Assembly (NCBI GenBank): GCA_947459215.1
Contig: CANHCQ010000032.1
Location: 1 to 32,496 of the forward strand
Source: Phycisphaerales bacterium
GTDB taxonomy: Bacteria; Planctomycetota; Phycisphaerae; Phycisphaerales; UBA1924
Reading direction: 5' to 3'
Length of the DNA: 32,496 nt
Shown: positions 8,000 through 17,522 of the stretch, piece after piece
Numbering within the stretch: position 1 is the first letter of the stretch
How the letters are laid out: every line of letters begins with the position of its first letter
The notes under the pieces: generated by a model
The model's database searches: none
Seen by the model: only the letters and a program-made list of their open reading frames with translations
Told to the model about the DNA's origin: nothing
Translations under genes and position numbers: made by a program

Positions 8000-9004
8000 A
8001 TGAAAGCGTGTTGCAAAACGGTCGGTCTCTTCGGTGTTGCTTCGCTGGCTCTGGCCGGCGTGCTGACGGTCGGCCTGATGTCCGGTGCCGCCGAGGCTCC
8101 CAAGAAGCAGTTCAAGATCGGCGTCATCGCCAAGAGCCAGTCCAACCCCGTCTTCCAGGCCGCCCGCACAGGCGCCGAGGACGCCGGCAAGGAGCTCTCC
8201 GCCAAGCTCGGCATCGACATCAAGGTCGAGTGGCGCACCCCCGTCAACGAGGACGCCCAGCTTCAGGCCCAGTACGTCGAGCAGATGGCCAGCCAGGGCG
8301 TGGACGGCATCGCCATCTCCGCCAGCGACGCCAACGTCCTCACCGCCGCCGCCAACAGCGCCATCGACCGCGGCGTGACGCTCATGACCTTCGACAGCGA
8401 CATCCCCAACAGCAAACGCATGGCCTACTACGGCATCAACGACGAAGAAGCCGGTAAGGCCGTCATGACGCAGCTCGCCAAGGCCATGGGCGGCAAGGGC
8501 GGCAAGATCGCCATCCTCTCCGGCAACCAGAACGCCACCAACCTCAACGCCCGCATCAAGGGCGTCAAGGCCGAACTCGAAGCCCTCAAGGACAAGGGCT
8601 TCACGCTCAAGGAGGTCTACTACACCAAGGAGACCGCCAGCGACGCCGCCGCGATGGTCCAGCAGGTCCAGACCGCCAATCCCGACATCGCCGGTTGGGC
8701 CATGGTCGGCGGCTGGCCGCTCTTCACCCAGAACGCCCTCGACGGCGTCTACGACAAGGCCAAGATCGTCTCCGTCGATCACCTGCCCGAGCAGCTCAAC
8801 TACGTGAAGTCCGGCCAGGTCGCGGCCCTCATCGGCCAGGACTGCTACGGCTGGGGCTACCGCTCCGTCGAGATGCTGGTTGAGAAGCTCAACACCGGCA
8901 AGAGCCCCGAGAAGGTCATCAACAACTTCCCCCTCGCCGTCGTCACCAAGGACAACGTCGCCGATTACGAGGGCAAGTGGAACAAGTGGCTCCGCAAGAA
9001 GTAA
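8000..9004 (+). CDS. Exported sugar-type ABC solute-binding protein (RbsB-like, Peripla_BP_4)
   Basis: 334 residues from the ATG at 8000, chosen for the AGGGGATT Shine-Dalgarno and because the Sec signal peptide (MKACCKTVGLFGVASLALAG, cleavage near GAAEA) starts there; a longer in-frame start at 7964 adds a non-signal Arg-rich piece. The mature part begins FKIGVIAKSQSNPVFQAARTGAEDA, the standard opening of the periplasmic binding protein fold of ribose/xylose-type ABC importers. Later segments (GVDGIAISASDANVLTAAANSAIDRGVTLMTFDSD; VAALIGQDCYGWGYRSVEML) fit the two-lobed fold. No permease or ATPase gene is adjacent, so the partner transporter is elsewhere or the protein acts as a sensor. The gene ends at a strong shared terminator. 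Confidence 0.88.
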   Translation: MKACCKTVGLFGVASLALAGVLTVGLMSGAAEAPKKQFKIGVIAKSQSNPVFQAARTGAEDAGKELSAKLGIDIKVEWRTPVNEDAQLQAQYVEQMASQGVDGIAISASDANVLTAAANSAIDRGVTLMTFDSDIPNSKRMAYYGINDEEAGKAVMTQLAKAMGGKGGKIAILSGNQNATNLNARIKGVKAELEALKDKGFTLKEVYYTKETASDAAAMVQQVQTANPDIAGWAMVGGWPLFTQNALDGVYDKAKIVSVDHLPEQLNYVKSGQVAALIGQDCYGWGYRSVEMLVEKLNTGKSPEKVINNFPLAVVTKDNVADYEGKWNKWLRKK

Positions 9005-9029
9005 TCCGCACCTCGAAGTGAACCAAAGC

Positions 9030-9058
9030 AAGGGCGGAGCCGTTCGGCTCCGCCCTTT
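9030..9058. terminator. Bidirectional terminator between binding protein and lysA
   Basis: A perfect 12-bp stem (AAGGGCGGAGCC / GGCTCCGCCCTT) with a 4-base loop GTTC lies between the convergent stop codons at 9004 and 9074. The flanking A/T residues at both stem ends allow termination on either strand. Confidence 0.88.
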
Positions 9059-9073
9059 GTCATTCTGTTTCGT

Positions 9074-10459
9074 TCAACGCCGCGGCGACTCGGCTTCCAG
9101 AATCCCGACGATCGTCTGTCGCTCGCGGATCACGCTCGCCCGGTCGCCCTCCACCAGCACCTCCGCCGGCAGCGGCTGGTCGTTGTAGTTGCTCGCCATC
9201 GACATGCCGTACGCCCCCGCCGAGAACACGCAGAGCAGCGAGCCCGGGTCCACTCGAGGCAGCTTCCGCGCCTGCGCCAGAAAGTCCCCCGACTCGCAGA
9301 TCGGGCCCACCACATCAACCGGGTTCAGCCCCGGCATGTTCATCTCGCTTCGTCGCTCTGTTGGCGTCAGCTCCGCTGGTACCCGTGCCGGCCAGATGAA
9401 GTGAAACGCCTCGTACAGCGCCGGCCGAATGAGCGCGTTCATCCCCGCGTCGCACACCACAAAGTGCTTCCCGCCGTTGTGCTTGGTGTAGCGCACCCGT
9501 GTCAGCAGCACGCCCGCGTTCGCCACAATCGTCCGCCCCGGCTCCATCACGATCTGCACGCCCCGCTCCACCAGCGGCAAAAGCAGCGGCACGATCGCCG
9601 CCGCGTACGTGTCGTACGCCGGAGTCTTCCCCGTCTCGTAGTCGGCAGCGAATCCGCCCCCGATGTCCACCGACCGCACCGCGTGCCCCCGCGCCCGCAA
9701 TTCGTGCTCCAGAACCAGCAACTTCCGGATCGCCGCCACATACGGCTCGGTGGTGTAGATCGGCGAGCCAAGATGGACATGCAGCCCATCCAGCACCAGG
9801 TGCCGCGCCGAGCGCGATCGCGATCCGAAGCGATCGAACAGCGCAATCGCTCGATCGATGGTCACCCCGAACTTGTTGTCCGCCTTCCCCGTCGTTGTAT
9901 ACGCGTGCGTGTACGCGTCCACGTCCGGGTTGATCCGAAGCGCCGCCCGCGCCGTCACCCCGAGTTCCTCGGCCACGCGCGCGATCACCTCGAGCTCCTG
10001 TTCGCTCTCGGCGTTGAAGCACGAAACGGACCCGCGCTTCGCCAATCGGGCGGCAAAGGCCGCATCTGGGCCGTCGCCGCCCCGCCAATCCCGCATCGGT
10101 GAGTGCACAGGCGACAGCGCCGCCCGGATCTCCTGCTCGCCCTTTCCCACACCCGCGAACACAATCCGATCCATCTCGACGCCCGCGACGAACGCACGCT
10201 CGAGCTCACCCAGCGACACGACATCCATCCCGCACCCAAGGCTCGACAGCAGCCGCAGCAGGTGCAGATTGCCGTTCGCCTTCACCGCGTAACAGATCTT
10301 CGGCGAGAGCGCCGCAAACGCCGTCCGCAGCCGCGTCACGTGCTCGCGGATCGTCGCCGCCGAGTACACATACAGAGGCGTGCCGAAGCGATCCGCCAAC
10401 GCCGTCGCGCTCACGCCCTCGCAAACCAGCTCGCCGTTCTGATATCGAAAATGATCCAC
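9074..10459 (-). CDS. lysA: Diaminopimelate decarboxylase
   Basis: 461 residues, group IV PLP-dependent decarboxylase converting meso-diaminopimelate to L-lysine in the cytoplasm. The PLP lysine is in ICYAVKANG (Lys60). Other landmarks are HLGSPIY (substrate/PLP region), VDIGGGFAADY (phosphate-binding glycines), MEPGRTIVANAG and the C-terminal CESGDFLAQ and GAYGMSMASNYN segments that complete the dimer active site. The likely start is GTG at 10459; an ATG slightly upstream is out of frame. The region after EIRAALSP carries an extra short insertion (VHSPMRDWRGGDGPDAAF) that looks unusual for the family. It is convergent with the binding-protein gene and divergent from the next gene; no other lysine gene is in the window. 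Confidence 0.95.
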   Translation of the reverse strand: MDHFRYQNGELVCEGVSATALADRFGTPLYVYSAATIREHVTRLRTAFAALSPKICYAVKANGNLHLLRLLSSLGCGMDVVSLGELERAFVAGVEMDRIVFAGVGKGEQEIRAALSPVHSPMRDWRGGDGPDAAFAARLAKRGSVSCFNAESEQELEVIARVAEELGVTARAALRINPDVDAYTHAYTTTGKADNKFGVTIDRAIALFDRFGSRSRSARHLVLDGLHVHLGSPIYTTEPYVAAIRKLLVLEHELRARGHAVRSVDIGGGFAADYETGKTPAYDTYAAAIVPLLLPLVERGVQIVMEPGRTIVANAGVLLTRVRYTKHNGGKHFVVCDAGMNALIRPALYEAFHFIWPARVPAELTPTERRSEMNMPGLNPVDVVGPICESGDFLAQARKLPRVDPGSLLCVFSAGAYGMSMASNYNDQPLPAEVLVEGDRASVIRERQTIVGILEAESPRR

Positions 10460-10663
10460 GTACGATCATTGGACCGTCTGCGCCTGTCTGATAACGCCGC
10501 CCACGCGGCCGCAGGTCCCATAGACACTTCCGTCTGTGCCGTCTGTTCCGGCCGATTCGTCGCTTTGCGACTCCTTTCCCCAACCCGCATAGCACGACCC
10601 TCAAGTCTCGTGCATGTTTGAGCGGCGGTCGCGTGCCGCTCGCACACATCCGGAGACTTGACC

Positions 10664-11545
10664 ATGCTCGTCGCCACCATCGTCCCCGCACTCCTCATGT
10701 CCTGCGGCCTGGCCGCCAGCCCCGACCCCTACATGCCCACGTGCAAGCTCACGCCCACGCCGCGGCTCATCTCGCCCGCCACCAGCAGCCGCTTCCTCGC
10801 CTCCAGCCGCCCGTTCACCGGCGGCGTCGACGACACCCGCCGCCCCGGCTTCGGCGGACGAGAGTGGTCCGGCGACGGCGAAGTCGGCGGTCGCATCCCC
10901 GACGCAACCAACGCGTCCACCAACCCCGGCCCAGCCGCCTACGGCGCCGCCGAGGACGACGACACCATGGTCAACGTGCGTCTCAGCAGCGGCTACACCG
11001 TGTCCATCTCGCCGTGGCAGGCGATCGACCAACGCGAAGTCTCGATCTTGCGCCTGGACGCCGCCACCCGCGATTGGTTCCGTGAGAACGGAACCAAGAA
11101 CAACCGCGTCTGGACCGAACTCGAAGAAGGCCGCCAGGCCTGGCTCCGCGAACGCGGCTACACCTACAGCGTCCGCACCTTCGGCGGCACCGGTGCGGCG
11201 GACGATCAGGCCCGCATCGACGTCAGCGACATCAAGCCCGTCATGACGATCGATCGTCCCACCGACGAACCCAAGTTCCGCAAGAAGATGCAGGTCCGAA
11301 CCCCCGCGTCCACCGACGACACCCAGCTCGCCGCGATCGGTCAGACCCTGCTCCAGAACGGGGCCCGCGTCTCACTCCCGCCGGCTGCCGACGCCAACGC
11401 CGTGAAGAAGAGCCTCGCCCGCGCCGAGGGCGCCACCGCCCCGACCACGTCCGCCCAGGCTCCGCAGACCCAGCCCGAAGCATCCAAGCCGTCCGCCAAA
11501 CAGGAGCGTGGCGATGAGAAGGCGTCGAAAGTCGCGGCCCGATAG
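10664..11545 (+). CDS. Secreted hypothetical protein
   Basis: 293 residues from the ATG at 10664, which has CGGAG eight bases upstream; a TTG two codons earlier is also possible. The N-terminus (MLVATIVPALLMSCGLAAS) is hydrophobic and could be a weak signal peptide, with MSC resembling a poor lipobox, but it lacks the usual positive residues. A Pro/Ser/Thr-rich stretch follows, then a compact region at ~105-200 (VNVRLSSGYTVSISPWQAIDQREVSILRLDAATRDWF; YTYSVRTFGG). The C-terminal ~90 residues are Ala/Gln/Lys-rich and probably disordered. No family was recognised. Codon use matches the neighbours, so it is probably a real gene. Confidence 0.7.
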   Translation: MLVATIVPALLMSCGLAASPDPYMPTCKLTPTPRLISPATSSRFLASSRPFTGGVDDTRRPGFGGREWSGDGEVGGRIPDATNASTNPGPAAYGAAEDDDTMVNVRLSSGYTVSISPWQAIDQREVSILRLDAATRDWFRENGTKNNRVWTELEEGRQAWLRERGYTYSVRTFGGTGAADDQARIDVSDIKPVMTIDRPTDEPKFRKKMQVRTPASTDDTQLAAIGQTLLQNGARVSLPPAADANAVKKSLARAEGATAPTTSAQAPQTQPEASKPSAKQERGDEKASKVAAR

Positions 11546-11612
11546 CGGCCGCACACACATCCGAACCGACCGCCGCTTCTGTGATCCGTTGTCCGCCGGT
11601 GGGTCGGCGTGT

Positions 11613-11637
11613 GGGGGTAGTGGGGGCGGGGGTGGGG
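11613..11637 (+). promoter_or_regulatory. G-quadruplex motif upstream of xseA
   Basis: Four runs of four or five G separated by loops of 4, 1 and 1 bases (G5-TAGT-G5-C-G5-T-G4) lie 53 bases before the xseA start, on the coding strand. This meets the usual definition of an intramolecular G4 motif and would also be present in a 5' leader RNA if transcription starts upstream. Confidence 0.6.
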
Positions 11638-11689
11638 TGGTTGGAGGCCATGGGAGCGCTCGGCATCGGCGGCGAGTACAGTCGCCCCG

Positions 11690-13171
11690 GTGAACGAGCG
11701 TCTTCCATTCGATCCCGACAAGATGGCCGCTCCGCGCCGCTCAGTGGCGCCGGCGGCCGACGCCGCACCGTGGTCCGTCTCCCGCCTCGCCGGTGAGATC
11801 GACGCCACCCTCCGCCGCGGCGTCCCCGCGCCGGTGCGCGTCATCGGCGAAGTCAGCGGCTTTCGCGACCGCACCCACTGGTACTTCGACCTCAAGGACG
11901 AGGGTGCCGTCGTCAACTGCGTCCTCTTCGCCAATGTTGCCCGCAAAATCAACCCGCCGCCACGCGACGGCGAGCAGGTCGTCGTCAAGGGTCGCGTCGA
12001 GTTCTACACCAAGGCCGGCAAGGTCTCGTTCATCCTCGAATCCCTTGAACGGGCCGGCGAAGGCCCGCTCGACCGCGCCTTCCGCGAACTCTGCGCCACG
12101 CTCAAGGCCGAGGGCTACTTCGCCATCGAACGCAAGAAGCCCCTGCCGCGCTTCCCACGCCGAATCGCCGTCATCACCAGCCGCTCCGCCGCGGCGTTGC
12201 AGGACGTCATCGACACCGCTCGTCGCCGCTGTCCCGCCGTCGGTCTCGTTCTCGTCGATGTCCCCGTGCAGGGCGACGCCGCCGCTCCCGAGATCGCCCG
12301 CGCCATCGACCGCGTGTCACGCCACCACCAGCAGCTCGGCGTCGATGCCATCATCCTCACCCGCGGCGGCGGCAGCAAAGAAGACCTCTGGTGCTTCAAC
12401 GAACGCGCCGTCGCTGATGCGATCCACCGCTGCACCGTCCCTCTCGTCGCCGCCATCGGTCACGAAACCGACACCACCATCGCCGAACTCGTCGCCGACG
12501 AACGCTGCGCGACGCCGACCCAGGCCGCGATGCGATTGACGCCCGATACGAGTGAGCTCCTTCGCCAGCTCGATTCCACACAGCGTCGCCTTGTGACCGC
12601 ACTCGCCCGCGGCGCCGAACTCGCCTCCCGCGACATCGACCGTGCCGCCGACCGGCTCGAGTCCGCCGCACTCGAGAGCGTCGCCGCGCTCCGCACCCGC
12701 GCCCATCAACTGGAGATCCGCCTTGAGCGTGTTCGCCCGCAAGCCCAGCACGCCCGCATGATCGCTCGCGTCGCCGCCGCCGAGGAGCGTCTGCGTCGCG
12801 TCATGCAGTCGCGACTCGATCCCACGCGACTCCGCGCCGCGCACGATGCACTCGCCCGCGCCATCGCCCGTCGATCGCGCGACGCCGCCGCCAGCCTCGA
12901 TGCACTCGACAAGCACCTCGCCGCGATCTCGCCCAAACGCGTCCTCGAGCGGGGCTTTTCCATCACCGCCGTCGCCGACGGCCGCCTCGTCCGGTCGGTC
13001 GCCGACGTTGCCGCTGGCGACGCCCTCACCACCCATGTCGCCGACGGCACGATCGCCAGCACCGTCGGCGAGCACGCCGCGCCCCGCACCAACCAACCCG
13101 TCCCTCGCTCCCGGAAGGCCCGCGGCCCGGACCCGGAGGAGCCCGGCCTCTTCCACGGCTGGAATTCGTGA
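11690..13171 (+). CDS. xseA: Exodeoxyribonuclease VII large subunit
   Basis: 493 residues. The N-terminal OB-fold (WSVSRLAGEIDATLRRGVPAPVRVIGEVSGF; WYFDLKDEGAVVNCVLFAN) is followed by the catalytic core (RFPRRIAVITSRSAAALQDVI; VDVPVQGDAAAPEIARAI; ILTRGGGSKEDLWCFN; AIGHETDTTIAELVADERCATPTQAA), then the helical coiled-coil and a C-terminal beta segment (VLERGFSITAVADGRLVRSV). This is the single-strand-specific nuclease subunit that acts with XseB in DNA repair. The start is GTG at 11690; no strong Shine-Dalgarno. The ~30-residue tail after the last beta segment is Pro/Arg-rich and variable. The small subunit follows after 12 bases. Confidence 0.96.
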   Translation: MNERLPFDPDKMAAPRRSVAPAADAAPWSVSRLAGEIDATLRRGVPAPVRVIGEVSGFRDRTHWYFDLKDEGAVVNCVLFANVARKINPPPRDGEQVVVKGRVEFYTKAGKVSFILESLERAGEGPLDRAFRELCATLKAEGYFAIERKKPLPRFPRRIAVITSRSAAALQDVIDTARRRCPAVGLVLVDVPVQGDAAAPEIARAIDRVSRHHQQLGVDAIILTRGGGSKEDLWCFNERAVADAIHRCTVPLVAAIGHETDTTIAELVADERCATPTQAAMRLTPDTSELLRQLDSTQRRLVTALARGAELASRDIDRAADRLESAALESVAALRTRAHQLEIRLERVRPQAQHARMIARVAAAEERLRRVMQSRLDPTRLRAAHDALARAIARRSRDAAASLDALDKHLAAISPKRVLERGFSITAVADGRLVRSVADVAAGDALTTHVADGTIASTVGEHAAPRTNQPVPRSRKARGPDPEEPGLFHGWNS

Positions 13172-13183
13172 TACGCTCCCGTC

Positions 13184-13426
13184 GTGGCAAAGCGTGATCC
13201 CCATCGAGACACCGAGTCCCCCTCCTTCGAGCAATCCCTCGAAGAGGTCGAGTCCATCATCGAGGCCATCGAGTCCGGCGAGGTCGGCCTCGAGAAGTCG
13301 CTCGCCGAGTACGAACGCGGCGCCAGGATCCTCAAGCGCTGCCGCGAGATCCTCGCCACCGCCGAGCAGCGCATCGAATCGCTCTCCAAGGACTTGAAGG
13401 AATCCGGCGATCCAGACGATGAGTGA
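13184..13426 (+). CDS. xseB: Exodeoxyribonuclease VII small subunit
   Basis: 80 residues, the usual size. The core FEQSLEEVESIIEAIESGEVGLEKSLAEYERGARILKRCREIL is the typical two-helix XseB signature; the acidic C-terminus is also typical. It starts with GTG at 13184, 12 bases after xseA, so the two subunits are co-expressed and probably translationally linked. Confidence 0.95.
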   Translation: MAKRDPHRDTESPSFEQSLEEVESIIEAIESGEVGLEKSLAEYERGARILKRCREILATAEQRIESLSKDLKESGDPDDE

Positions 13427-13484
13427 GAGCGGCAAGGTTGGAGGGCTGAGATGAGAGGTCCGACACCGAGCTCCGACATTCCGG

Positions 13485-13512
13485 CTCAAACCTCATCCCT
13501 CGAACCTTTCCA
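13485..13512. repeat. Degenerate 7-bp period tract before prepilin peptidase
   Basis: Four loosely matching 7-base units (CTCAAAC, CTCATCC, CTCGAAC, CTTTCCA) fill the end of the gap between xseB and the peptidase gene. It resembles other short-period gap repeats in this window but is weaker. Confidence 0.4.
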
Positions 13513-13515
13513 CGC

Positions 13516-14964
13516 ATGCTCTACCCCGACTTCATCATCTCCCTCTTCGCCATCGCCCAGGTCTTCTGGTTCTTCGCCATCGGCGCCAGCGTCGGCTCGC
13601 TGATCAATGTCCTCGTCTACCGCCTCCCGCTCGGCCTCAGCGTTGTCACGCCGCCCAGCCGGTGTCCGTCCTGCGAGACCCGCCTCACCTGGCGTGAGAA
13701 CATTCCGATCTTCGGCTGGATCTTCCTCGGCGGCCGCTGCCGCTTCTGTCGCTCCAAGATCTCCGCGGAATACCCCGCCGTCGAACTCTTCGTCGCCGTC
13801 CTCTTCTCCCTCTTCTTCGTGCTCTGGTATCACGTCGAGCCCAACGCCAAGTTCCTCGGCATCGAGATCGGGCGCATCGCCCCCGACTGGGCCGGCACCG
13901 CCCGCGGCATCACCGCGCCCCTCGCCCATACCTGGCCCGCATTCCTCGTCACACTCGTTCTGCTCGGCAGCCTCGTCGCGATGACGCTCGTCGACGCCAA
14001 GACTTTCACCATTCCTCTCGTCCTCACGTGGACCCCCGCGCTCGTCGCCCTCATCGCTCACCCGCTCCACGCGCTCTATGTCGAACTCACCCGCGGCCGC
14101 CTCTGGCGCACCGCCGACGGTTGGACCTGGACCATCCCATCGCCCGGCCCCGATGCCTGGTACTGGGTCGGCTTCCCCATCGGCGGCATGCTCGGCCTCG
14201 GCGTCTCGCTCCTCCTGCTCCGCTCCGGCTTCATCACCCGATCGTTCAGCGACTATGAGGAGTGGGAGAAGCAGCACCGCTCAACGGTTCCGCCCGCGCC
14301 GGCCGACGCAGCTCCGGCCGACGCAGCACCTGCCGACGCAGCACCGCCGGACGAAGTCGCCCAGCCGCAGCCCAATCCCTCCGACGACGCCGCCCTGCCC
14401 GTGCCGTCCGCCGACGAACAGGCTGAGATGTGGATCCAGTACCCCCACGCCCGCCGCGAGATGATCAAGGAACTCGCGTTCCTCGCCGCCCCCGTTGTCT
14501 TCGCCCTCATCGGCGGCTGGCTTGCCCACGAAATCATCGCTCGCACCGCCGGGTGGCAACTCGACGCCCGTCTCGGCACCCTGACCACCACCGCCCACGT
14601 TCCGCTCTGGCTCTCCGCCCTCAGCGGCGTGCTCTTGGGCTACCTCGTCGGCGGTGCGGTCGTCTGGTTCGTCCGCGTCTTTGGCAGTCTTGCCTTCGGC
14701 AAGGAAGCCATGGGCCTCGGCGACGTCCACCTCATGGCCGCCGTCGGCGCCTGCCTCGGCTGGATCGACGCCACCATCGCCTTCTTCCTCGCCGCATTTG
14801 TTGGCCTCGCATGGGCCTTGATCGGAGCGGTTTTCGGTGGCCTGCGGCGTCAGTTGCCCTACGGACCGCATTTGGCGGTCGCCTCGGTCCTTGTGCTGCT
14901 GCTCAAGCCTTGGATCGAAACCGGCCTGCGAGCCATCCTCCACGCCCCGATCGACCTGCCCTGA
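13516..14964 (+). CDS. Prepilin peptidase / N-methyltransferase (A24 family) with long insertion
   Basis: 482 residues against roughly 250-300 for the family. The N-terminal zinc-binding cysteines are present (CPSC at 50-53, CRFC at 75-78) after the GSLINVLVYRLP motif. Both catalytic aspartates of this membrane aspartyl protease are visible: Asp160 in TLVDAKTFTIP and Asp403 in MGLGDVHLMAAVGA (GxGD). Several hydrophobic segments match the polytopic fold. Between the two aspartates sits an extra ~100 residues: a Trp-rich loop and a cytosolic-looking Pro/Ala stretch (258-285) made of ADAAP repeats. It should process and N-methylate type IV pilin/type II secretion pseudopilins at the inner membrane. 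Located 89 bases after xseB; no pilin genes are near. Confidence 0.9.
   Translation: MLYPDFIISLFAIAQVFWFFAIGASVGSLINVLVYRLPLGLSVVTPPSRCPSCETRLTWRENIPIFGWIFLGGRCRFCRSKISAEYPAVELFVAVLFSLFFVLWYHVEPNAKFLGIEIGRIAPDWAGTARGITAPLAHTWPAFLVTLVLLGSLVAMTLVDAKTFTIPLVLTWTPALVALIAHPLHALYVELTRGRLWRTADGWTWTIPSPGPDAWYWVGFPIGGMLGLGVSLLLLRSGFITRSFSDYEEWEKQHRSTVPPAPADAAPADAAPADAAPPDEVAQPQPNPSDDAALPVPSADEQAEMWIQYPHARREMIKELAFLAAPVVFALIGGWLAHEIIARTAGWQLDARLGTLTTTAHVPLWLSALSGVLLGYLVGGAVVWFVRVFGSLAFGKEAMGLGDVHLMAAVGACLGWIDATIAFFLAAFVGLAWALIGAVFGGLRRQLPYGPHLAVASVLVLLLKPWIETGLRAILHAPIDLP
14309..14353 (+). repeat. Ala/Asp/Pro tandem repeat within prepilin peptidase
   Basis: Roughly three 15-base units of GCCGACGCAGC(T/A)CC(G/T) type encode consecutive ADAAP pentapeptides. 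It is a low-complexity linker likely prone to length variation. Confidence 0.7.
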
Positions 14965-15367
14965 GGCTCGTGTCCGGGGCGGGGCCTTCTCCGGCCTCGC
15001 CGCGACGCTGCACTTGCCCTATCAAACCCCCGCCGCAGCCTTGATTTCAGGCCGCTGCGCGCTATCGTTTTCCCCTCCAAAGAGCCGCTCCGGCTCCGCA
15101 GAAGAGGCCCAGCTTCGACGAGCGATTGCACCATGGACATGGACGAGGAAGACGAGATCGCAGCCTGATCCCAACCCGCCGAGCGCACGCTCGCCGCGGC
15201 TTCCTCCCGCCGTCGACTCTTCAACCCGCATCATCCACGCCGAGTCATCGTGGCTCGCGTGAACAGTCCCCCGAATCACCATTCAGTCCCACCCACCCCG
15301 ACGCCGCACCCCGCCCAACAGGGAGAAACGGGATCAGGCATCGGGCGCGATCGAGAAGGAATCACCC
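14965..15367. other. 403-base gap upstream of fusA
   Basis: No convincing gene. It begins with an imperfect hairpin (GGCGGGGCC...GGCCTCGCC near 14979-15003) sharing a GGGGCGGGGCCTTCT block with the hairpin at 17596. A small hairpin GAGCCG-CTC-CGGCTC lies at 15081-15095. An 11-codon acidic ORF (MDMDEEDEIAA) lies at 15133-15168 without a clear Shine-Dalgarno. The long leader could hold the fusA promoter, but no convincing -35/-10 pair stood out. Confidence 0.5.
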
Positions 15368-17497
15368 ATGGCCGACCTGTCACACATCCGCAACTTCGGT
15401 ATCTGCGCCCACATCGACGCCGGTAAAACGACCGTCTCCGAGCGCATCCTGTTCTACACCGGCAAGAACTACAAGATGGGCGAGGTGCACGAAGGCACCG
15501 CCACCATGGACTTCCTCCAGGAAGAGCAGGAGCGCGGCATCACCATCCAGTCCGCCGCCACCACCTGCCCCTGGACCCGCAGCGGCAAAGAGTACAAGCT
15601 GAACCTCATCGATACCCCCGGCCACGTCGACTTCACCATCGAAGTCGAACGCTCGCTCCGCGTCCTCGACGGTGCCGTCGCCGTCTTCGACGGCAAGGAA
15701 GGCGTTGAGGCCCAGTCCGAGACCGTCTGGCGTCAGGCCGACCGCTACAAGGTGCCGCGTCTTTGCTTCATCAACAAGATGGACAAGCTCGGTGCGTCCT
15801 TCGACTTCTCCTACGAGACCATCAAGACCCGCCTCGGCGCCAACGCGCTGCCCCTGCAGTGCCCGATCGGAAGCGGCAACGAGTTCCAGGGCATCGTCGA
15901 TCTCATCGACATGCGGGCGTACTACTTCGAAGGCGACAAGGGCGACAAGGTCACCGAGAAGGACATCCCCGAAGACCTCCAGGAATACGTCTCCAAGTGG
16001 CGCCACGAGCTGATCGAGAAGGCCGCCGAGCTCGACGACGATCTGATGGGTAAGTTCCTGGAGGGCCAGGAAATCACCCAGGCCGAGATCCGCAAGGCCG
16101 TCCGTAAGGGCGTTGTCGCTCGCTCGGTCTACCCCGTGCTCTGCGGCGCCGCGCTCCGCAACATCGGCATCCAGCTCCTGCTGGACGCGGTCGTGGACTT
16201 CCTCCCCTCGCCCACCGAGAAGCCCGACGTCGAAGGCACCGACCCCCGCGACAAGAACATCAAGATGTCGCGCCCGCACGATCCCAAGGCTCCCTTCAGC
16301 GCCCTGGTCTTCAAGGTCGTCAGCGACATGCACGGCGATCTCACCTACATCCGCGTCTACTCCGGCACCCTCACCAAGGGCACGCGTCTGCTCAACCCCG
16401 GCAACGGCAAGAAGGAAAACGCCAGCCGCATCTTCGAGATGCACGCCCAGAACCGCATCCCGCTCGAAGAGGTGACCGCCGGCAACATCGTCGCCGTCGT
16501 CGGCATCAAGGAGTCGTACACCGGTGACACCCTGTGCGACGCCGACGAGCCGATCATGCTTGAGCGCATGTTCTTCCCCGAGCCCGTCATCGCCATGTCG
16601 ATCGAGCCCAAGACCACCGAGGACAAGCGCAAGCTCTCCGAGGCCCTGGGCGTCATCCGCCGCGAGGACCCGTCCTTCCGCTCCAACTACGACGAAGAGA
16701 CCGGCGAAACCATCATCGCCGGCATGGGCGAGTTGCACCTTGAGATCATCAAGAACAAGCTCACCCGCGACATGAAGATCAATGTCGCCGTCGGCAAGCC
16801 GAAGGTGTCGTACCGCGAGGCCATCACCAAGAAGGCCGAGTGGGTCCGCGGCAAGTTCGTCAAGCAGACCGGTGGTCGCGGTCAGTTCGGTGACTGCACC
16901 ATCAACCTCGAGCCCTACACCGCCGAGCAGGCGGCGGCGGACGAACTCGACTTCACCGACAACATCGCCGTCGAGAACAAGGTCGTCGGCGGCTCGATCC
17001 CGAAGGAGTACATCCCCTCCGTCGAGTACGGCATCCGCCAGACCTGCAAGACCGGCGTCAAGTTCGGCTACCCGATGATCAACGTCAAGGCGACGATCGT
17101 CGATGGTTCGAGCCACGCCGTCGACTCGTCGCAGGTCGCCTTCGAGCAGGCCGGTCGCCTCGCCGTCATGGAAGCCACCGAGAAGGCCGGCCCGGTCCTC
17201 CTCGAGCCCATCATGAAGGTCGTCGTCACCGTCCCCAACGACTACCTCGGCAACGTCACCGGCGACATCTCGTCGCGTCGCGGCATGATCATCGACACCG
17301 ATGACCGCGGCGTCGTCAAGCTCGTCTCCGCCGAAATCCCGCTCGACCAGCTCTTCGGCTACACGACTTCGCTGCGTGGTATGTCGCAGGGTCGTGCGAG
17401 CGCCACGATGGAGTTCCTCGAGTACCGCCCGATGCCCCGCAGCCTGCAGGAGCAGGTCCTCGAAGCCGAGCGCGGCGGCAAGGCTGCTAAGAAGTAA
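15368..17497 (+). CDS. fusA: Elongation factor G
   Basis: 709 residues, full length. GTPase motifs: AHIDAGKTT (14-22), RGITI switch (56-60), DTPGH (82-86), NKMD (136-139). Domains II to V follow ([97 protein letters not shown]). It catalyses GTP-dependent ribosomal translocation. The ATG at 15368 has GAAGGAA upstream. It stands alone: no rpsL, rpsG or tuf next to it, so it may be one of several EF-G paralogues, as is common in planctomycetes; the subfamily cannot be settled by eye. A terminator follows at once. Confidence 0.95.
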   Translation: MADLSHIRNFGICAHIDAGKTTVSERILFYTGKNYKMGEVHEGTATMDFLQEEQERGITIQSAATTCPWTRSGKEYKLNLIDTPGHVDFTIEVERSLRVLDGAVAVFDGKEGVEAQSETVWRQADRYKVPRLCFINKMDKLGASFDFSYETIKTRLGANALPLQCPIGSGNEFQGIVDLIDMRAYYFEGDKGDKVTEKDIPEDLQEYVSKWRHELIEKAAELDDDLMGKFLEGQEITQAEIRKAVRKGVVARSVYPVLCGAALRNIGIQLLLDAVVDFLPSPTEKPDVEGTDPRDKNIKMSRPHDPKAPFSALVFKVVSDMHGDLTYIRVYSGTLTKGTRLLNPGNGKKENASRIFEMHAQNRIPLEEVTAGNIVAVVGIKESYTGDTLCDADEPIMLERMFFPEPVIAMSIEPKTTEDKRKLSEALGVIRREDPSFRSNYDEETGETIIAGMGELHLEIIKNKLTRDMKINVAVGKPKVSYREAITKKAEWVRGKFVKQTGGRGQFGDCTINLEPYTAEQAAADELDFTDNIAVENKVVGGSIPKEYIPSVEYGIRQTCKTGVKFGYPMINVKATIVDGSSHAVDSSQVAFEQAGRLAVMEATEKAGPVLLEPIMKVVVTVPNDYLGNVTGDISSRRGMIIDTDDRGVVKLVSAEIPLDQLFGYTTSLRGMSQGRASATMEFLEYRPMPRSLQEQVLEAERGGKAAKK

Positions 17498-17522
17498 GCC
17501 AAAAGCTCAACAAGTCTCTTCC

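Noticed and set aside
15133..15168. Tiny acidic ORF (11 codons) upstream of fusA as a leader peptide
   Set aside because: No clear Shine-Dalgarno and no attenuator structure after it; could be chance.
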